Part shown: in pieces, positions 34,984 through 44,253 of the stretch
Layout of the letters: each line of letters starts with the position of its first letter
How positions within the stretch are numbered: the stretch's first letter is position 1
From: Citricoccus sp. K5
GTDB taxonomy: Bacteria; Actinomycetota; Actinomycetes; Actinomycetales; Micrococcaceae
Reading direction: 5' to 3'
NCBI RefSeq assembly: GCF_902506195.1
Contig: NZ_LR732817.1
Coordinates: forward strand, 3,005,407 to 3,069,406
Length of the DNA: 64,000 bases
The notes under the pieces: model-generated
Database searches by the model: none
Told to the model about the DNA's origin: nothing
Seen by the model: the letters and a program-made list of their open reading frames with translations, nothing else
Program-made: the position numbers and the translations under genes

Positions 34984-35022
34984 GGGCGGTTCAGGCGGGG
35001 CGCTGCCCGTGACCCGCGAGGC

Positions 35023-35931
35023 TCACTGCTCCAACAGGTCCAGGAGTTCTGCCACGCTCGCCTCGGACAGCGCGCCCCGGGCCAGGGCGCGCTGTGCGGT
35101 CGCCGTGGCCATGGCCCGGTAGGCCTGCCCGACGTCAGCCGGGATCCCCTCGGCGGCAAGCACCTGCAGGTGCCGGCGCACCGTGCCCACGTCACCGCGG
35201 GCCACTGGCCCGGTGAGGGCCCCGTCCCCGTTGGCGAGGGCGTTCTCGAGGGAGGCGTTCAGCAGCGGGGAGAGCATCCGGTCGGTCTGCTCCACCCCGA
35301 TCGAGGCCAGGACCTGCGTGGCCTGCGCGGTCAGGGTGACGAGGTGGTTCGAGGCGTGCGCCAGGGCCGCGTGGTAGGTCCCGCGGTCTGCCTCGGCGAT
35401 GACGGCCGGCTCCCCGCCCATCTCCACCACGAGCGCCTGTGCCACCGGCAGCACGATCGGGTCGGCGGTGACGCCGAACATGCAGTCCTGCAGCCGGGCC
35501 AGGTCCAGGGTCAGTCCCGTGAAGGACATGGCGGGATGGATCGCCAGCGGGATCGCCCCGGAGGCCCTCACCGGGTCCAGCACGGACACTCCGTGGGCCC
35601 CGGAAGTGTGGACCACGAGGTGGCCGGTCTGGAAGTGACCGGCCTCGGCGAGTCCGGAGACCAACGCCGGCAGCACATCGTCGGGAACGGCGAGCAGGAC
35701 CATCTCGGAGCGGCGCAGGATCTCGGGGATCTCGAGCACCGGCACCTCGGGCAGCAGGGACTCCGCCCGGCTGCGGGAGGCCTCGGAGACGGCATGCACG
35801 CCCGTGACTGCGTGGCCGGCGTTGCGCAGGGCGGCCCCGAGCACGGCACCGACCTTGCCGGCTCCGATGACGCCGACGCCCAGCCGGCCCGGCCGGTTCT
35901 GCGGCTCGGCGGCCCAGGGCTGGGTGCTCAC
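35023..35931 (-). CDS. Rossmann-fold protein with DUF2520 (oxidoreductase-like)
   Basis: A 302-residue NAD(P)-binding protein. [20 protein letters not shown] is a GxGxxG dinucleotide site; [13 protein letters not shown] and IHPAMSFTG follow, the usual marks of the Rossmann-like plus DUF2520 pair. The gene is regularly next to panC in Actinobacteria, so a role in pantoate or related metabolism is plausible but unproven. GTG 35931 overlaps the stop of the preceding PH-domain gene by 4 nt (GTGA). Confidence 0.85.
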   Translation of the reverse strand: MSTQPWAAEPQNRPGRLGVGVIGAGKVGAVLGAALRNAGHAVTGVHAVSEASRSRAESLLPEVPVLEIPEILRRSEMVLLAVPDDVLPALVSGLAEAGHFQTGHLVVHTSGAHGVSVLDPVRASGAIPLAIHPAMSFTGLTLDLARLQDCMFGVTADPIVLPVAQALVVEMGGEPAVIAEADRGTYHAALAHASNHLVTLTAQATQVLASIGVEQTDRMLSPLLNASLENALANGDGALTGPVARGDVGTVRRHLQVLAAEGIPADVGQAYRAMATATAQRALARGALSEASVAELLDLLEQ

Positions 35932-37541
35932 TGCTCGATCACCTGCTGCGTGCGCTGCTCGAAGCGGTCCAGTTCATCCTGGCGCATCCACTGGTTGCGG
36001 TCCCGCATGCGGCGGGAGACGGCGGCGATGTCTGCCTCCTCGTTGAACAGTCGGACGGCAACGTCCACATCAGCATGCGGCAGCACCGGCACCACCGGGC
36101 CAGCGGTGGAGTGGAACCGCAGGGTGGCCACGCGCAGGCGGCGCTCGAGGGGACCCTGGTGCAGGCCGATGGACTGGATCCGCTCGTGCGGCATGAGCAC
36201 CAGGTAACGCTCGAGCCTGCCCGAGCGCAGCAGGACCATGGTGTCCGTGGACCGGTACGCGTTGCGCTTCCAGGTCAGCGGGTCCAGCCACCACACGCGC
36301 CTCGGGGAGTGCGTGAAGCCCTGCCCGTCGCCGCTGCCGGTGATGCCTTCACGGATGACCTCCGGCGCGTCCTCCACGCCCGGGTCCGGCGCCACCACGG
36401 AGAGCACGCGCATGACGTCCTCGATGGTCCCGACGGGCAGCACCGTCGACTTGTCGGCGCCGCTGCCCTCCGTCACGGCCCCATAACCTGCCACGTTGAC
36501 GCTCATCTTGTACCAGCCGAAGGCCCGCCACAGCAGGCCCTGGCTGATGCGCACCGCCTGGACACGGCCTGGCGGCACGGTCTGCTGCGAGGTCTCGAGC
36601 AGGCCGTACCGCAGGCGCAGCCCGTCCGGAGACGTGGCGACCGTGAAGTTGTAGCCCTTGTTGAAACCGCCCCACGCGACGCCGATCAGGGAGAACACGA
36701 AGGGCAGCAGGACGAACAGCAGGATCAGCCACCAGCTGTCCTCGCCGTCCTGTGGGATGGTCATGTCCAGGATCCAGGCACCCAGGACCAGGAGGACGAT
36801 GATCGAGACCATCACGATCATCGCCGTGGACAACAGCACCGAACCGATCATCCGGCCAGCGGGGACCTTGAGCATGACGTGCTCGGGCGCCTCCGGAAGG
36901 GACGACGTCGGGGCTGCGGCCGGGCGCGGGCCCTCGCTCAACTCCTCGCCCGATTCCGCAGTGGCCGCCACGGCACCCTGCCGCGCGACCTCCTCGGGGG
37001 CCGCCCCGGCACGGATGCCCGCGGCACGGCCCATGATCTCGGCGCGGAGGATGCGGGCCTCGCCTTCCTTGATGAAGGCCAGCTGCATGGCCGTACTGCC
37101 GCCGTCCGCGGCCTCGAACTTCAGTTCCGCGAGCCCGAAGATGCGCGCCACCAGCGGCTGGCGGATGTCCACGGCCTGGACGCGGTCATAGCGCACACGC
37201 CGGTGCTGACGGAAGATCACGCCGGTGTCCAGCAGGACCTGTTCCTCGGCGAGCTGGTACTTCGTGAAACGCCAGGAGAAGTAGTAGATGATCACCATGA
37301 CCACGAACACCCCGCCGTAGATCGCCAGGGTGATCCACAGGCCCTCGGCGGCCTGGAACTCGCCCTGGCCGACCAGCGCCCGGACCATGTCCTCGCCGAA
37401 CGACTGGGTGGCGAAGAACAGCATGGCGACGAGGATCACCCAGCCACGCACCCACGGGCTGATGGGATGCACGCGGTGCCATTCGCCGTCGGCGGCTTCC
37501 GGACGGCCCGCGCCGGGGGGCTGCTCCTGCGGCGCCGTCAC
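35928..37541 (-). CDS. Bacterial PH-domain membrane protein (YdbT-like)
   Basis: A 537-residue membrane protein with two transmembrane pairs (AMLFFATQSFG and YGGVFVVMVIIYYFS first; IVLLVLGAWILDM and LILLFVLLPFVFSLIGVAW later) and repeated bPH2/DUF304 domains (FTKYQLAEEQVLLDTGVIFR; RLRYGLLETSQQTVPPGRVQ; VLLRSGRLERYLVLMPHERI). The repeated pattern is typical of YdbT. The function is unknown; related B. subtilis YdbST protect against external toxic peptides. GTG 37541 overlaps the small PH partner gene by 4 nt. Confidence 0.85.
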   Translation of the reverse strand: MTAPQEQPPGAGRPEAADGEWHRVHPISPWVRGWVILVAMLFFATQSFGEDMVRALVGQGEFQAAEGLWITLAIYGGVFVVMVIIYYFSWRFTKYQLAEEQVLLDTGVIFRQHRRVRYDRVQAVDIRQPLVARIFGLAELKFEAADGGSTAMQLAFIKEGEARILRAEIMGRAAGIRAGAAPEEVARQGAVAATAESGEELSEGPRPAAAPTSSLPEAPEHVMLKVPAGRMIGSVLLSTAMIVMVSIIVLLVLGAWILDMTIPQDGEDSWWLILLFVLLPFVFSLIGVAWGGFNKGYNFTVATSPDGLRLRYGLLETSQQTVPPGRVQAVRISQGLLWRAFGWYKMSVNVAGYGAVTEGSGADKSTVLPVGTIEDVMRVLSVVAPDPGVEDAPEVIREGITGSGDGQGFTHSPRRVWWLDPLTWKRNAYRSTDTMVLLRSGRLERYLVLMPHERIQSIGLHQGPLERRLRVATLRFHSTAGPVVPVLPHADVDVAVRLFNEEADIAAVSRRMRDRNQWMRQDELDRFEQRTQQVIEQ

Positions 37542-38062
37542 AGTCCGGCCAGTCGTGCCTGTCCGCGAGCCATGAGCTGGTCGCGGAGCCGTTCACTGTC
37601 CTCGGCCGGGATGCCCTCGATGGTGGCGTTGGTGGCCGCGGACGCGGTCTGCAGTTCCAGGGAGCGGATGCCGAAACGCCGCTGCACGGGCCCCTCCTTG
37701 ATGTCGAGGTACTGGAGGCGGCCATAGGGGACGGCCAGCACGCGGCGGAACCAGAGCCCGGATTTGAACACGAAGTCGTCCTCACGCTCGGCGTAGCCCA
37801 TGGCACGCACACGGCGTGGGACGAGGACCAGGTCCACGAGGCCCCACACCAGCACGATTCCCGGCAGCCCCCAGGCCAGCCAGGCCGGATAGGCGGGCCA
37901 GACGTCCACCAGCATGAGGACCAGCGGGACGGCCAGGACCGCCGTGATGATCAGCGTGGTGAGGCCAGTGGAGATGAGATGGGCCGGGACCAGCTTCGGG
38001 GACACCGGGGTCCACTCCACCTGCTCCAGGCCGGCCACATCATGATTTGTTCGTCCGGGCAT
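37538..38062 (-). CDS. Small bacterial PH-domain membrane protein (YdbS-like)
   Basis: A 174-residue protein with two transmembrane helices (TLIITAVLAVPLVLMLVDV and PAWLAWGLPGIVLVWGLVDL) and one bPH2 domain (FVFKSGLWFRRVLAVPYGRL, then GPVQRRFGIRSLELQTASA). It is paired with the larger PH protein as in YdbS/YdbT. Its start lies inside the end of the DUF3180 gene (23-nt overlap). Confidence 0.86.
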   Translation of the reverse strand: MPGRTNHDVAGLEQVEWTPVSPKLVPAHLISTGLTTLIITAVLAVPLVLMLVDVWPAYPAWLAWGLPGIVLVWGLVDLVLVPRRVRAMGYAEREDDFVFKSGLWFRRVLAVPYGRLQYLDIKEGPVQRRFGIRSLELQTASAATNATIEGIPAEDSERLRDQLMARGQARLAGL

Positions 38063-38591
38063 ATCCGCCTTCCCCCTCCGCGCCGTAGGCGGGCCCGGTC
38101 TGTCCCCGGTGCCCCTCGCCGTTGCGGCCGTTCGCGTCTGTGGTGCCGTCCGCCCCGTCTTCAGGGGGTATCCGGCAGAATTGCTCCACGATGTACCCCA
38201 CGATAACCAGAACCAGCCCCCCGACCACCATCAACAGCGCATCGTTCACGGTGGGGGTGCCGAAGCCGGTGGCCGAGGTCAGGTGGACAAGGACTCCCCC
38301 GTGCCAGCCGGCGATGAGCGATCCGGCGTAGGCGCCGGCCTGTGCCAGGGCCAGGGTCCGAGTGGCCACGAGCGGGTTCATCCGGGCTGCGGGCGGGCGC
38401 TTCTTGTCCCGCTGGACGCGGATACCGAGCACCAGCACCAGCAAGGCGACGGATCCGAGGGTGATCGTGGAGGAGCGCACCAGCACCGGCGCGACCACGC
38501 CCGCCTCGGCCGTCAGCAGTGCGGCCACCCAGCCCAGACCGCCGGAGACGAGCAGGATCAGCAGCAGCCACAGGGGGCGGATGCCGCTCAT
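38040..38591 (-). CDS. DUF3180 family membrane protein
   Basis: A 183-residue protein with four hydrophobic segments (LWLLLILLVSGGLGWVAALL; TLGSVALLVLVLGIRVQ; TLALAQAGAYAGSLIAGWHG; LLMVVGGLVLVIVGYIV) and a hydrophilic C-terminal tail. DUF3180 genes sit directly after folK in many Actinobacteria; the function is unknown. ATG 38591 overlaps the folK stop by 4 nt (ATGA), so translation is coupled. Confidence 0.85.
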   Translation of the reverse strand: MSGIRPLWLLLILLVSGGLGWVAALLTAEAGVVAPVLVRSSTITLGSVALLVLVLGIRVQRDKKRPPAARMNPLVATRTLALAQAGAYAGSLIAGWHGGVLVHLTSATGFGTPTVNDALLMVVGGLVLVIVGYIVEQFCRIPPEDGADGTTDANGRNGEGHRGQTGPAYGAEGEGGYARTNKS

Positions 38592-39166
38592 GAGGCAGGC
38601 CTTCCGGTGTCGATGGGCAGCCGCCGCACCGAGCCGGCGTCGTCCGCCTGTGCGGCCAGGTCCGCGACGCGCGCACCGCCGAGCGTGGCCTCGGGGTCCA
38701 CCCACGACCACGGGGTGAGCACGAACGCGCGGAGGTGGGCGCGCGGGTGGGGAAGGGTGAGCTCCGGATCGTCCGAGGCCAGGTCCGCGTAGGTGATCAC
38801 GTCGATGTCCAGGGTGCGGGGACCCCAGCGCACCTCGCGGGTGCGATGGTGCGTGTGCTCGATCGCCTGGCCGGCCGCGAGCAGGCCGCGCGGGGACAGG
38901 TTCGTCATGAGGGTCAGCACGAGGTTCAGGTAGTCGGGTTGGCCCGGAGGCCCGCCGACCGGCTGGGTCGCCGCGACCGGGGACACCCCGGTCAGCTCGA
39001 TCCCCGGGGTCTCGGCGAGCTGGCGGACCGCGTCCTTGAGGGTCGCGGCGGCCTCTCCCAGGTTCGCCCCGAGTGCCAGCACCGCCGGGACCGGGGCGGA
39101 CGGGACACGGTCGAGGTCCGGCCCGTGATGCCCGGTCTCGTCGGCGGGCGAGGCGGGCGAGGTCAC
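38588..39166 (-). CDS. folK: 6-hydroxymethyl-7,8-dihydropterin pyrophosphokinase (HPPK)
   Basis: Transfers pyrophosphate from ATP to 6-hydroxymethyl-dihydropterin, feeding FolP. The 192-residue protein has ALGANLGEAAATLKDAV, the family block RWGPRTLDIDVITY with its metal-binding Asp pair, and LPHPRAHLRAFVL. GTG 39166 overlaps the folB stop by 4 nt. A Pro/Ala-rich stretch of about 25 residues precedes the fold. Confidence 0.95.
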   Translation of the reverse strand: MTSPASPADETGHHGPDLDRVPSAPVPAVLALGANLGEAAATLKDAVRQLAETPGIELTGVSPVAATQPVGGPPGQPDYLNLVLTLMTNLSPRGLLAAGQAIEHTHHRTREVRWGPRTLDIDVITYADLASDDPELTLPHPRAHLRAFVLTPWSWVDPEATLGGARVADLAAQADDAGSVRRLPIDTGRPAS

Positions 39167-39552
39167 GTCCGGCTCCGGAAGACCGTGACCGCGACGTCGG
39201 CGAAGTCCGCCTCGATGGGGGCGTGCGGTTTGTGCACGGTCACCTCGACCGCGGTGGCCACGGGCTGTCCGGCGAGGAGGGCGCGGGCGATGCGGTCCGC
39301 GACGGTCTCGATGAGGTCGAGGGACTCCCCCGTGACCACGCCGAGCACCGTCTCGGCGACCTGGGCGTAGTTGACGGTGCGGGCCAGGTCGTCGCCGGCG
39401 GCGGCCGGTGCCGCGTCCAGGTGCACCACCACGTCGGTGGTGAAGTCCTGGCCGTCCCTCTTCTCCTCGGCGAAGACACCGTGGAATCCGCGGGCGGTCA
39501 GCCCGGTGAGGGTGATGCGGTCGGCCGGGTGCCCGGCGGTGCTCTCGACCAC
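39163..39552 (-). CDS. folB: Dihydroneopterin aldolase
   Basis: Splits dihydroneopterin to 6-hydroxymethyl-dihydropterin and glycolaldehyde. The 129-residue protein contains ITLTGLTARGFHGVFAEEKR with the conserved catalytic-region Glu, TVNYAQVAETVLGVV and VTVHKPHAPIEADFADVAVT. GTG 39552 lies 3 nt after the folP stop and the gene overlaps folK by 4 nt. Confidence 0.95.
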   Translation of the reverse strand: MVESTAGHPADRITLTGLTARGFHGVFAEEKRDGQDFTTDVVVHLDAAPAAAGDDLARTVNYAQVAETVLGVVTGESLDLIETVADRIARALLAGQPVATAVEVTVHKPHAPIEADFADVAVTVFRSRT

Positions 39553-39555
39553 GGC

Positions 39556-40494
39556 TCAGGCCCTCCGACGGCGGGCGCTGGTGGCCTCCGGGTCCAGCCA
39601 GGCCCGGGCGGCCTTGACCGCGTGGAGGCTGGGCTCGATCTCGTGGACCCGCACTCCCCACACCCGGTGCAGGGCGGACAGGGCGGACACGGCTGCGGTG
39701 GCGTGGTCGCGGTCCGCGGGCGCCGGCTCGGCGCCGGCCTCATTGGCCAGCAGGGTGCCGAGGAAGCGCTTGCGGGAGGCGGCCACGAGGACCGGGAAGC
39801 CGAGGGACTGCAGGCGGTCCAGGCCCTTCAGCAGTTCCCAGTTCTGCGCGCCGGCCTTAGCGAAGCCCAGTCCCGGGTCCAGGATAAGCTGCTCGGGCTG
39901 CACCCCGGCCGCCAGGAACGCGTCCTTCAGCCCGGTCAGCTCCCGGGCGACGTCCTCGACCACGTCCCCGTAGTCCGCGAGGGAGTCCATGGTCTTGGAG
40001 TCACCGCGGTTGTGCATGAGGATGTACGTCGCCCCCGTGCGGGCGATCAGCTCGGGCATCTCGGGTTCGTAGTTCAGCCCGGAGACGTCGTTGATGATGA
40101 CGTCACCGATCTTGAGGGCGGCCTCCGCGGTGACGGCGTGCATGGTGTCCACGGAGACCACAGCGCCGGCCTTCACGAGGGCCTCGATGACGGGCAGGAT
40201 GCGGTTCTGTTCCGTGACCGGGTCGATTGCCTCCGCCCCGGGACGAGTGGACTCCCCGCCCACGTCGATGATGTCCGCACCGGCGTAGTGCAGTCGCAGC
40301 CCCTGCTCGATGGCGGCATCCGCGGCGAGGTACTGCCCGCCGTCCGAGAAGGAGTTGTGGGTGACGTTCACGACGCCCATGATCAGCGTGCGGTCCGTGG
40401 GCAGGTCGCGGAGAGTGCGGCGGCGAACCTTGCGGACCACCGAGAGGGGGCCCGTGTTGGGCCCGGTTCCGGTCTGTGCTGCCATCGAGTCCAT
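39556..40494 (-). CDS. folP: Dihydropteroate synthase
   Basis: Joins p-aminobenzoate and the pterin pyrophosphate to make dihydropteroate; the sulfonamide target. Family blocks are LIMGVVNVTHNSFSDGG, DIIDVGGESTRPGAE, SVDTMHA, VIINDVSGLN, ILDPGLGFAKAG and LVAASRKRFLG. ATG 40494 is favoured because AAAGGACC lies 7 nt before it; ATG 40509 and 40485 are alternatives. It follows folE by about 85 nt. Confidence 0.96.
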   Translation of the reverse strand: MDSMAAQTGTGPNTGPLSVVRKVRRRTLRDLPTDRTLIMGVVNVTHNSFSDGGQYLAADAAIEQGLRLHYAGADIIDVGGESTRPGAEAIDPVTEQNRILPVIEALVKAGAVVSVDTMHAVTAEAALKIGDVIINDVSGLNYEPEMPELIARTGATYILMHNRGDSKTMDSLADYGDVVEDVARELTGLKDAFLAAGVQPEQLILDPGLGFAKAGAQNWELLKGLDRLQSLGFPVLVAASRKRFLGTLLANEAGAEPAPADRDHATAAVSALSALHRVWGVRVHEIEPSLHAVKAARAWLDPEATSARRRRA

Positions 40495-40579
40495 CGGTGG
40501 TCCTTTCATCGCGGTGGCCGGTGGCGCCGGTGGCGCGCGGCAGGTCAGAGATGCAGGCGGTGGCGCGGTGGCGCCGCGC

Positions 40580-41221
40580 TCAGCCGTGCAGGATCAGGCT
40601 CATCGCCTCGGAACGGGTGGAGGAGTCGCGAAGCTGGCCCCGGACGGCCGAGGTCACGGTCTTGGCGCCGGGCTTGCGGACCCCGCGCATGGACATGCAC
40701 ATGTGCTCGGCCTCGATCACCACGATGGCTCCGCGGGGACTCAGGTGTGTCATGAGAGCCTCCACGATCTGCGTGGTCAGCCGCTCCTGCACCTGGGGAC
40801 GCCGGGCGAAGACCTCCACCAGCCGGGCCAGCTTGCTCAGCCCGGTGACCAGCCCCTCCGGGGAGGGGATGTAGCCGATGTGGGCTGTGCCGTGGAAGGG
40901 CACTAGGTGGTGTTCGCACGTGGAGTAGAACGGGATGTCCTTCACCAGCACGAGTTCCTCATGCGCGATGTCGAAGGTGGTGCCCAGGATCTCACCGGGG
41001 TCCTGCTTCAGGCCGGCGAAGAACTCGTCGTACGCCTTGGCCACGCGCTTCGGGGTGTCCTGGAGACCCTCCCGGTCCGGATCCTCGCCGATTGCCTCGA
41101 GGATCTCGCGCACGGCGGCCTCGATGCGCGGACGGTCCACACCGGCTGGGGCCAGCTCAGCCTCGTCGTCCACGTCCACGTCCACGTCCACGTCCCTCAG
41201 GGTGTTCTGTGTCTGCTCCAC
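40580..41221 (-). CDS. folE: GTP cyclohydrolase I
   Basis: Converts GTP to dihydroneopterin triphosphate, the first step of folate synthesis. The 213-residue protein has the zinc-site Cys-His-His in [20 protein letters not shown] and the C-terminal [15 protein letters not shown]. The N-terminal 25 residues are a low-complexity Asp-Val repeat encoded by GTCCAC tandem copies, outside the fold. GTG 41221 follows TAGGAT by 7 nt, suggesting a leaderless message that opens the folate operon. Confidence 0.96.
   Translation of the reverse strand: MEQTQNTLRDVDVDVDVDDEAELAPAGVDRPRIEAAVREILEAIGEDPDREGLQDTPKRVAKAYDEFFAGLKQDPGEILGTTFDIAHEELVLVKDIPFYSTCEHHLVPFHGTAHIGYIPSPEGLVTGLSKLARLVEVFARRPQVQERLTTQIVEALMTHLSPRGAIVVIEAEHMCMSMRGVRKPGAKTVTSAVRGQLRDSSTRSEAMSLILHG
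41168..41191. repeat. 6-bp tandem repeat in folE N-terminus
   Basis: Four perfect copies of GTCCAC plus a partial one, encoding alternating Asp and Val on the minus strand. Confidence 0.85.
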
Positions 41222-41228
41222 GATTCCG

Positions 41229-41234
41229 ATCCTA
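41229..41234 (-). promoter_or_regulatory. -10 element TAGGAT, leaderless folE
   Basis: TAGGAT ends 7 nt before GTG 41221. ftsH ends only about 60 nt away on the same strand, so folE may also be reached by read-through. Confidence 0.45.
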
Positions 41235-41292
41235 TCGGTGGGTGAACCGGCGCGGTGGCCGTGCCACCGGGCGGTGGCAGGTGGCGGACCGG

Positions 41293-43458
41293 TCAGGTCT
41301 GGTCGGCACGCGGCAGGTCCGTGGGACCGGCGGGTCCCCCGGGCCGGCCGGTCCCTCCGTCGGGCTCCCCGGGCAATTGACTGCCGGGGGTGGGATCCAC
41401 CGTGGGGTTCAGCGAATCCGAGGAGGATTCGGGGTCCACGGGAGGCTCCTGCTCCGGATCGGAGTGACCGCCATGGCCGTCGGAATCCCCGCGGCCGGCG
41501 TCGCGCCCCTGGCCGTTCGACGCGGCCTTCTCCTCCAGGGCACGGCGCTCGGCGGGGGACAGGATGGGCGGCTGGTCGGAGACCGGCCGGTCCTCACTGG
41601 AGAGCCATACGGTGCGGGGCTCGCGCTGGCGGATCTCAGAGAAGATCTCGGCGATCTGGGCCTGGTTGAGGGTCTCCTTGGCCAGCAGCTCATAGGCGAG
41701 CCGGTCCAGGATCTCCCGGTTCTCGTTGATGATCCAGTACGCCTCGTCATGGGCCTGGTCCAAGAGCTGACGCACCTCGGCGTCCACCATGCCGGCGACC
41801 TGCTCGGAGTACTCACGGCCGCTGCTCATGTCCCGGCCCATGAAGGGCTCGCCGCTGGCGGAACCGAGCTTCACGGCACCCACGCGCTCACTCATGCCGT
41901 ACTCGAGGACCATCTTGCGGGCCGTGTCCGTGGCCTTGGAGATGTCGTTCGAGGCTCCGGTGGACGGATCGTGGAAGATGATCTCCTCGGCCACGCGGCC
42001 GCCCATGGCGTAGGCGAGCTGGTCGAGGAGCTCGTTGCGGGTGACGGAGTACTTGTCCTCCTCCGGGACCACCATCGTGTAACCGAGGGCGCGTCCGCGC
42101 GGCAGGATCGTGATCTTGGTGACGGGCGCTGAGTTGCGCAGACCGGCCGCCACCAGTGCGTGGCCACCCTCGTGATAGGCGGTGACCTTGCGCTCGTGCT
42201 CCTTCATCAGGCGCGAGCGCTTCTGTGGTCCGGCCATGACCCGGTCGACGGCCTCGTCCAGGGCGCGGTCGTCAATCAGCTGCGCGTTGGAGCGGGCGGT
42301 GAGCAGGGCGGCCTCGTTGAGCACGTTGGCCAGGTCTGCACCGGTGAAGCCGGGGGTGCGCTTGGCCAGCGAACGCAGGTCCGTGCCGGGGGCCATGGGC
42401 TTTCCCTGTGCATGCACGGAGAGGATCTGGTGGCGGCCCTCCATGTCCGGGGCCTCCACGGGGATCTGCCGGTCGAAGCGGCCAGGGCGCAACAGGGCGG
42501 GGTCCAGGACATCGGGCCGGTTGGTGGCCGCAATCAGGATGACGTTGGTGGTGGCGTCGAAGCCGTCCATCTCCACGAGCAGCTGGTTCAGGGTCTGTTC
42601 GCGTTCGTCGTTGCCGCCACCCACGCCGGCACCGCGGTGGCGGCCGACGGCGTCGATCTCGTCCACGAAGATGATGGCCGGGGAGTTGTTCTTGGCCTGC
42701 TCGAACAGGTCACGCACGCGGGAGGCGCCGACGCCGACGAACATCTCCACGAAGTCGGAGCCCGAGATCGAGTAGAACGGCACGCCGGCCTCGCCAGCCA
42801 CGGCCTTGGCGAGCAGGGTCTTGCCGGTACCGGGAGGGCCGTACAGCAGCACGCCCTTGGGGATCTTGGCGCCGACGGCCTGGAACTTGGCAGGCTCGGC
42901 GAGGAATTCCTTGATCTCGTGGAGTTCCTCCACGGCCTCCTCGGCGCCGGCCACGTCCACGAAGGTCACCTGCGGCATGTCCTTGGAGATCAGCTTCGCC
43001 TTCGACTTGCCGAACTGCATGACCTTGCCGCCGCCGCCCTGCATGCGGGACATCAAGAACCAGAAGACCAGGCCGATGAGCAGGAAGGGGATGATGAAGC
43101 CCAGCATGGACAGCAGCCAGTTGTTCTGCACCGGCTCATCCGTGAAGCCGTCCAGACCGGAGGCGTCAATGGCCTCGACCACGTTGTCCGCGCGGGCCGT
43201 CGAGTAGTAGAAGTAGACATCTGTGCCGAGGTCACGGCCGTCCTGGGAATAGGACTCGCGCAGGGTCAGGTCGACGCGCTGCTCACCGTCCTGGATCTTG
43301 GCCTGGGCGGCCTTGTCCTCCTCGAGCAGGACCAGTCCCACGTTGGTGTCCACCCGGGCGGAGGACCCCTGCGTCAGCGCGGGGATGATCAGCATCAGGA
43401 ACACGGCGGCCAAAACGATCCAGATGATCGGGCCCTTGAAGACCTTCTTGGCTTTCAA
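41293..43458 (-). CDS. ftsH: ATP-dependent zinc metalloprotease FtsH
   Basis: Membrane-anchored AAA+ protease for quality control of membrane and short-lived proteins. The 721-residue protein has transmembrane helices near 12-30 and 115-138 flanking an extracytoplasmic domain, Walker A GPPGTGKT (about 207-214), the SRH region [19 protein letters not shown] and the zinc motif HEGGH (about 429-433). A Ser/Gly/Pro-rich tail of about 80 residues ends the protein. Two adjacent TTG codons (43461 and 43458) compete; the second gives [10 protein letters not shown] and better spacing (6 nt) from AGGAG. No ATG is available. Confidence 0.96.
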   Translation of the reverse strand: MKAKKVFKGPIIWIVLAAVFLMLIIPALTQGSSARVDTNVGLVLLEEDKAAQAKIQDGEQRVDLTLRESYSQDGRDLGTDVYFYYSTARADNVVEAIDASGLDGFTDEPVQNNWLLSMLGFIIPFLLIGLVFWFLMSRMQGGGGKVMQFGKSKAKLISKDMPQVTFVDVAGAEEAVEELHEIKEFLAEPAKFQAVGAKIPKGVLLYGPPGTGKTLLAKAVAGEAGVPFYSISGSDFVEMFVGVGASRVRDLFEQAKNNSPAIIFVDEIDAVGRHRGAGVGGGNDEREQTLNQLLVEMDGFDATTNVILIAATNRPDVLDPALLRPGRFDRQIPVEAPDMEGRHQILSVHAQGKPMAPGTDLRSLAKRTPGFTGADLANVLNEAALLTARSNAQLIDDRALDEAVDRVMAGPQKRSRLMKEHERKVTAYHEGGHALVAAGLRNSAPVTKITILPRGRALGYTMVVPEEDKYSVTRNELLDQLAYAMGGRVAEEIIFHDPSTGASNDISKATDTARKMVLEYGMSERVGAVKLGSASGEPFMGRDMSSGREYSEQVAGMVDAEVRQLLDQAHDEAYWIINENREILDRLAYELLAKETLNQAQIAEIFSEIRQREPRTVWLSSEDRPVSDQPPILSPAERRALEEKAASNGQGRDAGRGDSDGHGGHSDPEQEPPVDPESSSDSLNPTVDPTPGSQLPGEPDGGTGRPGGPAGPTDLPRADQT

Positions 43459-43591
43459 CAACTCTCCTGACCTTGACCTACTTCGATGAGCACGGCGCGC
43501 CCATCAGGTACGGCTACGTGCCGTCAGCCCCGTTGCGGAGCGGGGTCACTGGCACAGGGCACAGCCGTACCCGTCCACGGTACCGGGGGTT

Positions 43592-43597
43592 AGTCTA
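43592..43597 (-). promoter_or_regulatory. -10 element TAGACT, candidate ftsH promoter
   Basis: TAGACT about 130 nt before the ftsH start, in the gap after hpt. No -35 is clear. Confidence 0.25.
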
Positions 43598-43665
43598 CGG
43601 CCGGGGTCTGGGAGTCCGCCGTTCGCGGGCGGTGGAATGGCTGCCGGCGCCCGCGGCGGACGGCG

Positions 43666-44217
43666 TCAGGAGTAGACGTGCGGGGCGAGGGTCCCGATGA
43701 AGTCCAGGTTGCGGTACTTCTCGTCGAAGTCCAGGCCGTAGCCGACCACGAACTCGTTGGGGATGTCCTGGCCGACGTACTTGACGTCGATCTCGACCTT
43801 CATGGCGTCCGGCTTGCGCAGGAAGGCGCAGATCTCGACCGAGGCGGGGCCGCGGGACTCGAGGTTGGTCTTGAGCCAGGACAGGGTCAGGCCGGAGTCG
43901 ATGATGTCCTCGACGATGAGCACGTGGCGACCCATGAGGTCGGCGTCCAGGTCCTTGAGGATCCGCACCACGCCGGAGGACTGGGTCCCCGAGCCGTAGG
44001 AGGAGACGGCCATGAAGTCGAGGGTGACGTGCGAGTGCAGTGCGCGGGAGAGGTCGGCCATGACCATCACCGCCCCCTTGAGCACCGCCACCAGGAGGAC
44101 GTCCTTGCCCTCGTAGTCGCGGTCGATCTGGGCTGCCAGATCCTTGATGGTGTCCTGGATCTGCTCTGTGGTCATGAGCACATGATCCAGGTCGCCGTGC
44201 ACGTCCTGTGCTTCCAT
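43666..44217 (-). CDS. hpt: Hypoxanthine phosphoribosyltransferase
   Basis: Salvages hypoxanthine and guanine to IMP and GMP using PRPP. The 183-residue protein has [16 protein letters not shown], the PRPP-binding loop [18 protein letters not shown], and the purine-site [17 protein letters not shown] 44217. It lies between tilS and ftsH on the same strand, an order conserved in Actinobacteria and many Firmicutes. Confidence 0.97.
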   Translation of the reverse strand: MEAQDVHGDLDHVLMTTEQIQDTIKDLAAQIDRDYEGKDVLLVAVLKGAVMVMADLSRALHSHVTLDFMAVSSYGSGTQSSGVVRILKDLDADLMGRHVLIVEDIIDSGLTLSWLKTNLESRGPASVEICAFLRKPDAMKVEIDVKYVGQDIPNEFVVGYGLDFDEKYRNLDFIGTLAPHVYS

Positions 44218-44253
44218 GCGGGCTGCTCCTGCTGCGGGTTTCTGTGGTTTGCG

